Below, one piece after another: positions 50,771 through 59,369 of a DNA stretch of 64,000 nt; within the stretch, counting starts at the first letter, position 1; every line of letters begins with the position of its first letter. Where the stretch lies: contig NZ_JAQQPS010000018.1 in assembly GCF_036688685.1 (NCBI RefSeq), positions 62,001-126,000 of the forward strand. Reading direction: 5' to 3'. The DNA is from JALYUM01 sp036688685 (GTDB taxonomy: Bacteria; Pseudomonadota; Gammaproteobacteria; Burkholderiales; Burkholderiaceae_D). The position numbers and the translations under genes are program-made. A model generated the notes under the pieces. That model did no database searches and was not told the origin of the DNA. It was given only the letters and a program-made list of their open reading frames with translations.

Positions 50771-52887
50771 ACAGCATCCGATTGCCCGCCTGGCTGACTG
50801 AGATGGCAAGCAAGGGCGGCAACGCCGCAGCCGCGCCAATTATCATCATCCTGCTGTTGTCGATGATGATCCTGCCGCTGCCTGCCTTCGTGCTGGACGT
50901 GTTCTTCAGCTTCAATATCGCGCTGTCGGTGATCGTGCTGCTGACCGCGCTGTACACGGTCAAACCGCTCGACTTCATGGCGTTCCCGGCGATTTTGCTG
51001 GTGTCGACAATGCTGCGCCTGTCGCTCAACGTTGCCTCCACCCGCGTGGTGCTGACCGAAGGCCACACTGGTACTGCTGCGGCCGGTAAGGTCATCGAGG
51101 CCTTCGGCCACTTCCTCATTGGCGGCAATTTTACGGTCGGTATCGTCGTGTTTATCATTTTGACGATCATTAACTTCACGGTCGTCACCAAGGGTGCGGG
51201 CCGGATCGCCGAAGTGGGCGCCCGTTTCGCGCTGGATGCGATGCCGGGTAAACAAATGGCCATCGACGCCGACCTGAACGCCGGCCTGATCGGCGAAGCG
51301 GAAGCCAAAAAACGCCGTTCCGAAACTGCCCAGGAAGCCGAGTTCTACGGCGCCATGGACGGTGCCTCGAAGTATGTGCGGGGCGATGCGGTGGCCGGCA
51401 TCATGGTTACCGTCATCAACATCGTCGGCGGCCTGATCGTCGGCGTGGTGCAGCACGACATGGGCTTTGCCGATGCGCTGAAGAACTACACCCTGCTGGC
51501 CATCGGTGACGGTCTGGTGGCGCAGATTCCTTCGCTGATCATCTCGACCGCAGCCGGTATGGTGGTCTCGCGCGTGGCCAGTGACCAGGACATCGGCGCC
51601 CAGCTGGTGGGCCAGCTGTTCGCCAAGCCGGAAGTGCTGTACATCACGGCCGCCATCATCGGCGGCATGGGCTTGATCCCGGGGATGCCGAACATGGTGT
51701 TCATTTTGTTGGCCAGCTTGTTGGCAGGCTCGGCCTATCTGGTCTCGAAGAAAGCCCGGATCATCCGCGAAACCGCCGCGCTGGGCGGAAGCCCGGCCGC
51801 GGGCGGCGCCGCCGATCCCGCCGCGACCACCTCGCCGGAGCAGGAAGAAGCCAGCTGGCAAGACATCCAGCCAGTCGATACCCTGGGCCTGGAAGTCGGC
51901 TACCGCCTCATTCCGCTGGTCGACAAAGGGCAGGGTGGTGAGCTGCTCAAACGCATCAAGGGTATTCGCAAGAAATTCGCACAGGAAGTCGGCTTCCTGG
52001 CGCCACCGGTGCACATCCGCGACAACCTGGAGCTGAAACCGTCGGCCTACCGCATCACGCTCAAAGGCGTCGAAGTAGGCAGCGGCGAAGCGCTCAGCGG
52101 CCAGTTCCTGGCAATCAACCCGGGCATGGCGATCGGCACCTTGCCGGGCCTGGTGACCACTGATCCGGCGTTCGGCCTGCCCGCCACCTGGATCGACGCA
52201 AGCCTGCGCGACCAGGCGCAAAGCATGGGTTTTACGGTGGTCGATGCGGGTACCGTGGTGGCTACCCACCTGAACCACCTGATCACCACCCACGCGGCCG
52301 AGTTGCTGGGCCGCCTGGAAGTGCAGGCCTTGCTCGATCACCTGACCAAGGAAACGCCGAAGCTGGTGGAGGATCTGGTACCGAAAGTCGTCAGCCTGTC
52401 GACCTTGCAAAAAGTGCTGCAGAATTTGCTCGTCGAAGGCGTGCACATCCGCGATATGCGCACCATCATCGAGTCGCTGTCGGAACATGCGCACCAGAAT
52501 GCCGATCCGTCCGACCTGACCGCCGTGGTGCGGGTCGCGCTGGGCCGTGCGATCGTGCAGCAGCTGTTCCCGGGCACCAATGAACTGTCCGTGATGACGC
52601 TCGATAACAGGCTCGAGCGCTTGCTGTTGCAGGCACTGGGAAATGGCGGCGATGGGGCCGGCATCGAGCCGGGCCTGGCCGATACGATTGCACAGTCGGC
52701 CAGCAATGCGGCGCAGCAGCAGGAGGCGCTGGGACTGACGCCGGTGCTGCTGGTGCCGGCGCAGTTGCGGACCTTGTTGGCGCGCTTCCTGCGCCGCGCG
52801 TTGCCGCAGTTGAAGGTGTTGTCGCACGCAGAGATTCCGGAATCGAAAACGATTCGGGTGACGTCGCTTGTTGGTGCGCCGGGGTAA
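50767..52887 (+). CDS. flhA: Flagellar type III export protein FlhA
   Basis: This is a 706-residue export-gate subunit. The N-terminal half contains about eight membrane helices, and the conserved FHIPEP-type region reads GAGRIAEVGARFALDAMPGKQMAIDADLNAGLI. A linker follows, then the cytoplasmic domain (about 350-706) that docks chaperone-substrate complexes. Length is normal. It is coupled to flhB. REP-like repeats follow the stop. Confidence 0.96.
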   Translation: MNSIRLPAWLTEMASKGGNAAAAPIIIILLLSMMILPLPAFVLDVFFSFNIALSVIVLLTALYTVKPLDFMAFPAILLVSTMLRLSLNVASTRVVLTEGHTGTAAAGKVIEAFGHFLIGGNFTVGIVVFIILTIINFTVVTKGAGRIAEVGARFALDAMPGKQMAIDADLNAGLIGEAEAKKRRSETAQEAEFYGAMDGASKYVRGDAVAGIMVTVINIVGGLIVGVVQHDMGFADALKNYTLLAIGDGLVAQIPSLIISTAAGMVVSRVASDQDIGAQLVGQLFAKPEVLYITAAIIGGMGLIPGMPNMVFILLASLLAGSAYLVSKKARIIRETAALGGSPAAGGAADPAATTSPEQEEASWQDIQPVDTLGLEVGYRLIPLVDKGQGGELLKRIKGIRKKFAQEVGFLAPPVHIRDNLELKPSAYRITLKGVEVGSGEALSGQFLAINPGMAIGTLPGLVTTDPAFGLPATWIDASLRDQAQSMGFTVVDAGTVVATHLNHLITTHAAELLGRLEVQALLDHLTKETPKLVEDLVPKVVSLSTLQKVLQNLLVEGVHIRDMRTIIESLSEHAHQNADPSDLTAVVRVALGRAIVQQLFPGTNELSVMTLDNRLERLLLQALGNGGDGAGIEPGLADTIAQSASNAAQQQEALGLTPVLLVPAQLRTLLARFLRRALPQLKVLSHAEIPESKTIRVTSLVGAPG

Positions 52888-52950
52888 CTGCTCGCGCCTG
52901 CGATGCGTGTTCGGGTAAGCCAGCGTCGCGGTTTCTGACAGGGGTTATGG

Positions 52951-52975
52951 GTCCCGGCCTGCGCCGGGATGACGG
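52951..52975 (+). repeat. REP-like palindrome, copy 1
   Basis: TCCCGGC (52952-52958) and GCCGGGA (52963-52969) form a 7-bp stem with a CTGC loop, followed by TGACGG. An inverted copy of the same element, with TACCGGC arms, lies at 53060-53086. Confidence 0.65.
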
Positions 52976-53030
52976 TTTGGAGGGCGGTGGTGAAAGCGAG
53001 CGACGCGATAGCGCCACCGTTCGCCGTCAT

Positions 53031-53070
53031 CTTGAAAACCGTCATACCGGCTTGAAAACCGTCATACCGG
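53031..53070 (+). repeat. Perfect tandem 20-bp duplication
   Basis: The 20 bases at 53031-53050, starting CTTGAAAACC and ending GTCATACCGG, are repeated exactly at 53051-53070. The second copy runs into REP-like copy 2. This looks like a recent slippage or duplication at the edge of the REP-like element. Confidence 0.85.
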
Positions 53071-53086
53071 CGCAGGCCGGTACCCA
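53060..53086 (-). repeat. REP-like palindrome, copy 2 (inverted)
   Basis: TACCGGC (53065-53071) and GCCGGTA (53076-53082) enclose GCAG. Read on the minus strand, it matches copy 1 at 52951 including the downstream TGACGGTTT, so the two form an inverted pair about 100 bases apart. Confidence 0.65.
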
Positions 53087-53250
53087 TACTGCGCACGCAC
53101 TCGCCAGGTTCCCAGGCGAGCACCGACGCCCGCCGTCAAATCCCACAACCCCGATATACACCCCTTTCCCCCTCTTTATCCCCCGATGGTTTCCGCGCGG
53201 CATCGTTAATAATATGTCCTATACCTCAACGGCGGTAATGGGACAATAAA

Positions 53251-54570
53251 ATGAACGTCAAGAAATTCACAGCAGCCACTTCACGCGACGCACTGCGCAA
53301 AGTCCGCGAAGCCCTCGGCCCGGATGCGGTGATCCTGTCGAATCGTCCGGTCGACGGCATCGTCGAAATCCTGGCCCTGGCCAACGATGACGTCGCCTCG
53401 ATGGCGTCGCCCTCCGCCGAATCGGGCATGGATGCACCGCGGCCAATGCTGCAGCATTTGCAGGAGCCGGCGCCGGTTGCAGCGCCCGCGCCGCAGTCCT
53501 ACGCCAACCGCAGGGTTGCCCAAGCACAGCCACAGATCGAACAACCCGCCTTCGACATGGCTGCCATGACGTCGATGATGTCGGCCGCCATCGCCCAGGC
53601 CAAGAGCTCGGCCGCCGCCGACATGTCCGGCATGATGAAGGAAATTCGCGCCATGCGCGGCCAGATGGAATCGCAACTGGCGGAATTGTCCTGGGGCGCC
53701 ACCCAGCAGCGCGAACCGCAGAAAGCGGGCGTGCTGCGCGAATTGCTGGCCGCCGGTTTCTCGGCCACGCTGGCTCGCTACCTCGTCGAGAAATTGCCTG
53801 CCGGCAAAGACGAAGCGGATTCTCTGCGCTGGATTAAGACCGTGCTGCAACGCAATCTGACCACGATGGCCGACGAAGACGACATGCTCAACAAGGGCGG
53901 CGTGTTCGCCCTGGTGGGCCCGACCGGCGTCGGCAAGACCACCACCACTGCCAAACTGGCGGCGCGCTGCGTGATGCGCCATGGCCCGGAAAAGCTGGCC
54001 CTGATCACCACCGATGCCTATCGTATCGGCGGCCACGAGCAGCTGCGCATCTACGGCAAGATCCTCGGCGTGATGGTGCACTCGGTCAAGGATGAAGCCG
54101 ACCTGCGCATCGCCCTGAAAGAACTGCGCAATAAACACACGGTATTGATCGACACCGTCGGCGTCTCGCAGCGCGACCAGATGGTGACGCAGCAAGTGGC
54201 CATGCTGAGCGAGACCGGCGCCGACGTAAAACGCCTGCTGTGCCTGAACTCGACCTCGACCAACGAAACGCTTAACGAAGTGGTGCGCGCCTATCAAGGC
54301 AGCGGCCTGGCCGGTTGCATCATGACCAAGCTCGACGAAGCCGCATCGCTCGGCAACGTGCTCGATGTCGTGATCCGCCAGAAACTGAATCTGCATTACA
54401 TCTCGACCGGCCAGCGCGTGCCGGAAGACCTGCACCTGCCGGACCGCGCGATGCTGGTCGACCGCGCCTTTCGCAGCGGCCGCCAGGCCGAGATCAGCGA
54501 TGCCGACCTGCCGCTTCTGATGGCTGGCACCAGCGCTGGCCGCAAACTGGGCGAGGTGTCCTTTGGGTAA
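53251..54570 (+). CDS. flhF: SRP-type GTPase FlhF
   Basis: This is a 439-residue flagellar GTPase that places the flagellum. The N-terminal FlhF-specific part begins MNVKKFTAATSRDALRKVRE, followed by a linker rich in Ala/Gln/Met. The NG GTPase domain has the P-loop GPTGVGKT at 223-230, ALITTDAYRIGGHEQLRIY and the TKLDEAASLG motif. In the G3 loop, DTVG is seen where DTAG is usual. The flhG start overlaps its stop. Confidence 0.95.
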   Translation: MNVKKFTAATSRDALRKVREALGPDAVILSNRPVDGIVEILALANDDVASMASPSAESGMDAPRPMLQHLQEPAPVAAPAPQSYANRRVAQAQPQIEQPAFDMAAMTSMMSAAIAQAKSSAAADMSGMMKEIRAMRGQMESQLAELSWGATQQREPQKAGVLRELLAAGFSATLARYLVEKLPAGKDEADSLRWIKTVLQRNLTTMADEDDMLNKGGVFALVGPTGVGKTTTTAKLAARCVMRHGPEKLALITTDAYRIGGHEQLRIYGKILGVMVHSVKDEADLRIALKELRNKHTVLIDTVGVSQRDQMVTQQVAMLSETGADVKRLLCLNSTSTNETLNEVVRAYQGSGLAGCIMTKLDEAASLGNVLDVVIRQKLNLHYISTGQRVPEDLHLPDRAMLVDRAFRSGRQAEISDADLPLLMAGTSAGRKLGEVSFG

Positions 54571-55384
54571 TTTCGATTTCGACCAGGCCGAGGGCCTGCG
54601 CCGGATGCTGGCTGGCCCCAAGCCACGCATCGTGACCTTTCTTTCCGCCACGCCTGAAGACGACAAGGGCGCCATGCTGGTCAACCTGGGCGCCTCGCTG
54701 GCCCGGGCCGGCAACGACGTCATGATTGTCGACGCCTGCGCCCATGAATACGGCGTGGCCCAGCGCCTTGGCGTCGACCAGGGTGGCTCGCTGCTGCAAG
54801 TGGCGCGCCAGGAATGTGCGCTGAACCAGGTGATTCACCAGGCGCCGCAAGGGTTCCAGGTTGCCAGCATGGTGCGCCGCGCGCGCGGCCAGGGCGAGTA
54901 CCTGGGGCAGGAAGATACGCGTCGCCTGGCCAAGACCTTCGATGTGCTGGTCAAGCAGGCCGGCATCTGCATCGTTGACGGCGAATTCGGCAGCGATGAT
55001 ACGTTTCCCCTGCCGATCATGGACAATTCCGAGATCGTGGTGCAGGTATCGTGCAACGCCGCCTCGATCACCGCGGCGTACTCGCTGGTGAAGCGTTTGT
55101 CGCAACAATTGGGGCGCCGCCCGTTCGGTATTCTGGTCACCGGCGCATCCGAAGCCGAAGCCAAGGTGGTATACGATAATATGGCTACTGCAGCAACGCG
55201 CTACCTGGCGGTGCAGCTCAGTTCGATGGGGTCGGTACCAGCCGACGAGTACCTGCAACGCGCCGCGCGCCTGGGCCGCGCAGTGGTCGATGCGTTTCCG
55301 CTGGCGGGTGCCTCGGTCGCGTTTCGCCAGTTGGCCGGCCGTTTTGCCATTCCGGCAGGAGGCAGTGCCCATTTTGGTTTATAA
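54563..55384 (+). CDS. flhG: FlhG/FleN-like MinD-family protein with degenerate P-loop
   Basis: This 273-residue protein lies directly after flhF, as flhG does. The TTG start at 54563 has GAGGTG upstream and overlaps the flhF stop; no ATG occurs before 54605. The MinD fold is visible from VNLGASLARAGNDVMIVDAC and VQVSCNAASITAAYSLVKRL. The deviant Walker A (normally KGGxGKT) reads SATPEDDKGAM, keeping only one Lys, so ATP hydrolysis is doubtful. It should regulate flagellar number together with FlhF. Confidence 0.82.
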   Translation: MGNFDFDQAEGLRRMLAGPKPRIVTFLSATPEDDKGAMLVNLGASLARAGNDVMIVDACAHEYGVAQRLGVDQGGSLLQVARQECALNQVIHQAPQGFQVASMVRRARGQGEYLGQEDTRRLAKTFDVLVKQAGICIVDGEFGSDDTFPLPIMDNSEIVVQVSCNAASITAAYSLVKRLSQQLGRRPFGILVTGASEAEAKVVYDNMATAATRYLAVQLSSMGSVPADEYLQRAARLGRAVVDAFPLAGASVAFRQLAGRFAIPAGGSAHFGL

Positions 55385-55400
55385 GAAAAATAGCTAACGC

Positions 55401-56132
55401 ATGTACACAGCAAAAGGGAAGAAGACGGACAAGGAACTCTTGCTGACGCAGCATATGCCGTTGGTCAAGCGCCTCGCCCATCACATGAAGGCCAAGCTTC
55501 CCCCTAGCGTGGAGGTCGACGATCTCATTCAAGCCGGCATGATCGGCCTGTTCGACGCCATCTCGCGCTACGAAGAAACCCACGGGGCCCAGTTCGAAAC
55601 CTATGCCGTGCTGCGCATCCGCGGCGCCATGCTCGACGAACTGCGCAACAGCGACTGGCTGCCGCGCAGCACGCGCCAGAACATGCGCAAGATCGAAACG
55701 GCGATGAGCTCGCTGCAGCAAAAACTGGGGCGCCCGCCCACCGAAACCGAAGTCGCCAAGTCGATGAAAATGTCGCTGGGCGACTACCAGGATTTATTGG
55801 GCGACAGCGGCGGCCACCAGCTGGTCTACTACGAAGATTTCAAGGGCGAAGACGACGACGGCAGTTTCCTCGACCGCTACTCCATCGACGACGAAGACCC
55901 ACTGCGCGCGCTGCTCGAAACCGACTTCCGCCAGGCGATCATTAACGCCATCGACAACCTGCCGCCGCGCGAAAAAATCCTGATGGGCCTGTACTACGAA
56001 GAAGAATTGAACCTGAAAGAAATCGGCGCCGTGATGGGCGTGTCCGAATCACGGGTGTCGCAATTGCACACCCAGGCTGTCGCCAGGCTGCGCGCCGCAC
56101 TCAAGGAGCAGCTGTGGACTGGGCGAGCATAA
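55401..56132 (+). CDS. fliA: Flagellar sigma factor sigma-28 (FliA)
   Basis: This is a 243-residue sigma-28 factor for late flagellar genes. Region 2 contains LVKRLAHHMKAKLPPSVEVD and the AQFETYAVLRIRGAMLDELR helix; region 3 has RPPTETEVAKSMKMS. Region 4 contains LNLKEIGAVMGVSESRVSQL, the helix-turn-helix that reads the -35 element. A near-consensus sigma-28 promoter lies before flgM. It overlaps motC by 19 bases. Confidence 0.95.
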   Translation: MYTAKGKKTDKELLLTQHMPLVKRLAHHMKAKLPPSVEVDDLIQAGMIGLFDAISRYEETHGAQFETYAVLRIRGAMLDELRNSDWLPRSTRQNMRKIETAMSSLQQKLGRPPTETEVAKSMKMSLGDYQDLLGDSGGHQLVYYEDFKGEDDDGSFLDRYSIDDEDPLRALLETDFRQAIINAIDNLPPREKILMGLYYEEELNLKEIGAVMGVSESRVSQLHTQAVARLRAALKEQLWTGRA

Positions 56133-56860
56133 TTGGACTGGGGCTGGCGCTGGCCGGCCTGTTCGTCGGACACAGCCTCGATGGCGGCAAATTCGCGTCG
56201 CTGATCCAGCCGGCCGCGTTTGCCATTGTCGTGGTCGGCACCTTTGGCGCCGTGCTGCTGCAAACTGAAGCGGCCACGTTTGTGCGCGGCATGCGCATGC
56301 TGCGCTGGGTGTTTTTTCCGCCCGCCAGCCAGCGCCAGCTGTACTCGCGCCAGATCGCGCTGTGGAGCCTGACCGCCCGCCGCGACGGCCTGCTGCAGCT
56401 CGAGCAATACCAGAAAATGACGCCCGACCTGTTCGTCCAGAAAGGCCTGCGCCTGGTGGTCGACGGGATTGCACCGGAGCGCCTGCGCAGCCTGCTCGAA
56501 ACCGAGATCACATCCTACGAATTCAGCCAGCGCCAGGCTGCGCGCATCTGGGAATCGGCCGCCGGCTACGCGCCGACCATCGGCATCCTCGGCGCAGTAC
56601 TTGGCCTGATCCACGTGATGGAAAACCTCAGCGACCCGTCGCGCCTGGGCGCCGGCATTGCCGTCGCGTTCGTCTCGACCATCTACGGCGTGGGCCTCGC
56701 CAACCTGTTCTTCTTCCCGGTCGGGAATAAACTCAAAGGCATCGTGGCCGAGCAGGTGGCCCAGTACGACATCCTGGCCGACGTGTTCCACGACCTGGCC
56801 ACCGGCGACCATACCCGCGTCGTCGATGAACGCGTGGCCAGCCTGCTGGCACGCGCCTGA
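56114..56860 (+). CDS. motC: MotA-type flagellar stator protein (MotC)
   Basis: This is a 248-residue MotA/PomA-family stator subunit. It begins at GTG 56114, with AAGGAGC upstream and inside the end of fliA. Four hydrophobic segments are seen, and the conserved late block IWESAAGYAPTIGILGAVLGLIHVMENL is followed by GAGIAVAFVSTIYGVGLANL. Adjacent fliA and motD match the motC-motD order of other proteobacteria with a second stator. The ion used cannot be read with certainty. Confidence 0.9.
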   Translation: MDWASIIGLGLALAGLFVGHSLDGGKFASLIQPAAFAIVVVGTFGAVLLQTEAATFVRGMRMLRWVFFPPASQRQLYSRQIALWSLTARRDGLLQLEQYQKMTPDLFVQKGLRLVVDGIAPERLRSLLETEITSYEFSQRQAARIWESAAGYAPTIGILGAVLGLIHVMENLSDPSRLGAGIAVAFVSTIYGVGLANLFFFPVGNKLKGIVAEQVAQYDILADVFHDLATGDHTRVVDERVASLLARA

Positions 56861-56867
56861 GTTTGGC

Positions 56868-57620
56868 ATGGCGCGCAAACGCTACCAGGAAGATTCCGAA
56901 AATCACGAACGCTGGCTGATTTCGTATGCCGATTTCATGACCCTGCTGTTCGCGTTTTTCGTGGTCATGTACGCTATCTCGGTGGTCAACGTCGGCAAGT
57001 ACAAGGTGCTGTCGGACGCATTGGGCGACGCGTTTGGCGGACGCGGCGCGGCCACGACGCCGGTCACCACGGTCGAACAGCCCTTCAGCCTGCCGAACAT
57101 CGTGGCGCGCAAACGTGCCGAGGCCATGCGCCGCGAGAAAGATCGGCTGACCATGCTGGCGCGCGACCTGACTGCCACGCTCGGCCCGTTGGTGAAGGAG
57201 GGCAAGGTGCGCGTCACCCAGAACAGCCGCGGCGTGAGCGTCGAAATCAATGCCAGCGTGCTGTTCGCGCCGGGCGACGCGACCCTGACCGATGCCTCGA
57301 GCGAGGCGCTCAGCGCGGTGGCGATTTTGCTGAAAAATGACCCGCACGCCGTCCAGGTCGAGGGGCATACCGATGACGTGCCGATTGCCAATCCGCTGTT
57401 CCCGTCGAACTGGGAATTGTCGGCCGTGCGCGCCAGCAGCGTGGTGCGCCTGTTCATCGACAGCGGCATGGCGCCGGCGCGGTTGACGGCAGTCGGTCAC
57501 GGCGCCAATTTGCCGGTGGCGTCCAACAACACGCCGGAAGGGCGCGCCCGCAACCGGCGCGTGGCGGTCACCATCCTCTCGGCGCTGCCCGACGCGACCA
57601 CGGAATTGCCAACGCGCTGA
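56868..57620 (+). CDS. motD: MotB-type flagellar stator protein (MotD)
   Basis: This is a 250-residue MotB-family protein. The N-terminal helix contains WLISYADFMTLLFAFFVVMY, with the ion-binding Asp in YADF. A periplasmic plug/linker and an OmpA-like peptidoglycan-binding domain (VEGHTDDVPIANPLFPSNWELSAVRA, GRARNRRVAVTIL) follow. ATG 56868 gives the normal start just after motC. It anchors the stator to the wall. Confidence 0.92.
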   Translation: MARKRYQEDSENHERWLISYADFMTLLFAFFVVMYAISVVNVGKYKVLSDALGDAFGGRGAATTPVTTVEQPFSLPNIVARKRAEAMRREKDRLTMLARDLTATLGPLVKEGKVRVTQNSRGVSVEINASVLFAPGDATLTDASSEALSAVAILLKNDPHAVQVEGHTDDVPIANPLFPSNWELSAVRASSVVRLFIDSGMAPARLTAVGHGANLPVASNNTPEGRARNRRVAVTILSALPDATTELPTR

Positions 57621-57697
57621 CCTTTACCTGGCTTAACGTTTGATCCATTTTGGGCGGGGTAAAATTTCGGGCTCGACAGTAAAGCAGAGCACCCGCC

Positions 57698-58537
57698 TTG
57701 ACCCCGCCAAAACCGCACCTCCACAACGTCAGCCTGGTCTGCGTCGAAACGCGCTATCCGCAACTGGCGCAGTTTTCGCTCGACCGCTGCCTTGCCGCCG
57801 CCAGCTTCAGGCAATGCCTGCTCCTGAGCCCGCAGCGCTTCGATTTGCCCGGCTATATCGCACAGGTCGCCATCGCGCCGATCGACAGCGTCGAGGCCTA
57901 CTCGGCCTTCATGCTGCGCGATCTGGGCCGCTACTTCGATGGCGACTTCGTGCTGGTGGTGCAGTGGGACAGTTTTATCCTTGACGGCAAGTTGTGGGAT
58001 CCGGTGTATCTCGAGTACGACTATATCGGCGCGCCCTGGTCGCACCGGCCGCTCGCGGTCGCGGTCGGGAACGGCGGTTTTTCGCTGCGCTCGCGGCGCC
58101 TGGTCGATCTGCTGGCAAGCATGGACTTCGACGTGGTTCACCCCGAGGATGCGGTGATCTGCGAACTGCGGCGCGACGAGCTGGAAGCGCGCGGGATCCG
58201 CTTTGCGCCGCGCGCGGTCGCGGATCGGTTTGCCATGGAAATGATCGAGCCGGCAGCCCCGACCTTCGGTTTTCACGGCTTCAATAATTTTCATTACGCG
58301 CTCGACGATGCCCGCCTCGACGCCTATCTCGCGCTGTGCGATGTGTCCATGCTGCGCGCGCCGGCCGCGCGCCAGCTGGTGCGGCAGTTGTACCACCGTG
58401 GCCGGCATGGCATGGCAATGCGCATGCTCAGGCGGCGCTGGGGCGGCACGCCGCGCCAGCGTGCCGAAACTGTCCGGCTGGCAGCGCATTGCCTGTACCA
58501 TTGGGCTATACAGACTGTGCGGGGCAGTCCCGCCTGA
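57698..58537 (+). CDS. DUF5672-type protein, putative glycosyltransferase
   Basis: The 279-residue protein carries features of DUF5672: LVVQWDSFILDGKLWDPVYL, YIGAPWSHRPLAVAVGNGGFSLRSRRL and HPEDAVICELRR, which resemble a GT-A catalytic core. The first start codon in frame is TTG 57698; the next ATG is about 70 residues later. No signal peptide or membrane helix is visible. It lies between motD and a transglycosylase gene, which makes flagellin or cell-surface glycosylation a possible role (inference). Confidence 0.7.
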   Translation: MTPPKPHLHNVSLVCVETRYPQLAQFSLDRCLAAASFRQCLLLSPQRFDLPGYIAQVAIAPIDSVEAYSAFMLRDLGRYFDGDFVLVVQWDSFILDGKLWDPVYLEYDYIGAPWSHRPLAVAVGNGGFSLRSRRLVDLLASMDFDVVHPEDAVICELRRDELEARGIRFAPRAVADRFAMEMIEPAAPTFGFHGFNNFHYALDDARLDAYLALCDVSMLRAPAARQLVRQLYHRGRHGMAMRMLRRRWGGTPRQRAETVRLAAHCLYHWAIQTVRGSPA

Positions 58538-58555
58538 GCCAATGGAGACACGTCG

Positions 58556-58633
58556 ATGCTATTTCACCGTATGTTGATCGGTGCTGCGGCTAGCCTTGGG
58601 CTGACTTGCCCATATCGTACATGCGCGCAATGA
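58556..58633 (+). CDS. Possible 25-aa leader or signal-peptide relic
   Basis: A short frame with GGAGAC upstream encodes MLFHRMLIGAAASLGLTCPY followed by five more residues. Its TGA overlaps the ATG of the GT51 gene at 58630. It looks like a signal peptide without a protein body. It may be a translational leader or the remnant of a deleted secreted protein. Confidence 0.35.
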   Translation: MLFHRMLIGAAASLGLTCPYRTCAQ

Positions 58634-59361
58634 CTGAGGCAGCGCCATCCGCGCCAGCCCGATTCCGGAAGAAGTGGCTGCTCGTGCTGCCAGCTTGCCT
58701 CCTGCTGTATCTGGCCATCGTGGGCTGCTGGGCCTGGGCGGCGTTCGATGAGGCCATCGAAACGGCGCCGGTCGCAGCCGATGCGCCGCTCACGGCACGG
58801 CAAGTGGCGATCCTGACGCGCGTGGAAGACCCGGCATTTTTCGACCACGCCGGCGTCAGCCTGGGAAAAGGGCAGGGCTTCGCCACCATTTCCGGCGCCG
58901 TCGCACGCGACCTGTACCTGGATGGTGCTGATTTCACGGGTGGCAAAGGAAGCTTGCAGACGCTGTATCGCGCGCTGTTCCATTGTTGCAAACGGATCGA
59001 CCTGGGCCGCGATGTGATGGCGGTGGTCGTCAATGCGCGCCTGTCCAAGGAGCGCCAACTGGCGCTGTATGCGGGCCGGGTCTACATGGGCACCTGGCGC
59101 ACGCAGCAGCTCAGGGGCTTGGGGCAGGCAGCACTCAGCTATTTCAACAAACCGCTGGCGGCGACGACCGACGATGAATTCATCGGCCTGGCGGCCATGA
59201 TCAAGGCGCCCAACCAGTTCAATCCGGTCAGCCATCGGGATCTCTACCTCGCGCGCGTGGCCCGGGTGCGCGCGCTGGTTCTTGGCGAATGCCGTCCCGC
59301 GGGCTGGTTCGATACCGCGCTGGCGCAGTGTTCTGGCAAACCGCCCGGCGATCCCGGTTGA
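58630..59361 (+). CDS. Monofunctional GT51 peptidoglycan transglycosylase-like protein
   Basis: This is a 243-residue protein with one N-terminal helix (WLLVLPACLLLYLAIVGCWAW) and a GT51 domain. Motif 1 is kept (RVEDPAFFDHAGVSL, with the catalytic Glu). Motif 2, normally GGSTITQQ, reads GGKGSLQTLYRALF, and the motif 3 glutamate region is altered (VVVNARLSKERQLALY). KAPNQFNP ends the core as usual. It is therefore a divergent MtgA-like enzyme whose activity is uncertain. ATG 58630 overlaps a short leader frame; 58606 and 58621 are alternative starts. Confidence 0.75.
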   Translation: MTEAAPSAPARFRKKWLLVLPACLLLYLAIVGCWAWAAFDEAIETAPVAADAPLTARQVAILTRVEDPAFFDHAGVSLGKGQGFATISGAVARDLYLDGADFTGGKGSLQTLYRALFHCCKRIDLGRDVMAVVVNARLSKERQLALYAGRVYMGTWRTQQLRGLGQAALSYFNKPLAATTDDEFIGLAAMIKAPNQFNPVSHRDLYLARVARVRALVLGECRPAGWFDTALAQCSGKPPGDPG

Positions 59362-59369
59362 TTCGCGTA

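Larger units (their letters stand above)
52888..53250. other. flhA-flhF intergenic region with REP-like repeats
   Basis: This 363-base gap interrupts an otherwise tight flagellar operon. It holds two inverted palindromic elements (52951-52975 and 53060-53086) and a tandem 20-bp duplication (53031-53070), and no gene. A promoter for flhF could lie in the last 80 bases. Confidence 0.6.

Noticed and set aside
50668..52827. A 719-codon open frame on the minus strand
   Set aside because: It is the antisense shadow of flhA, rich in His/Gln/Asp, without any domain.
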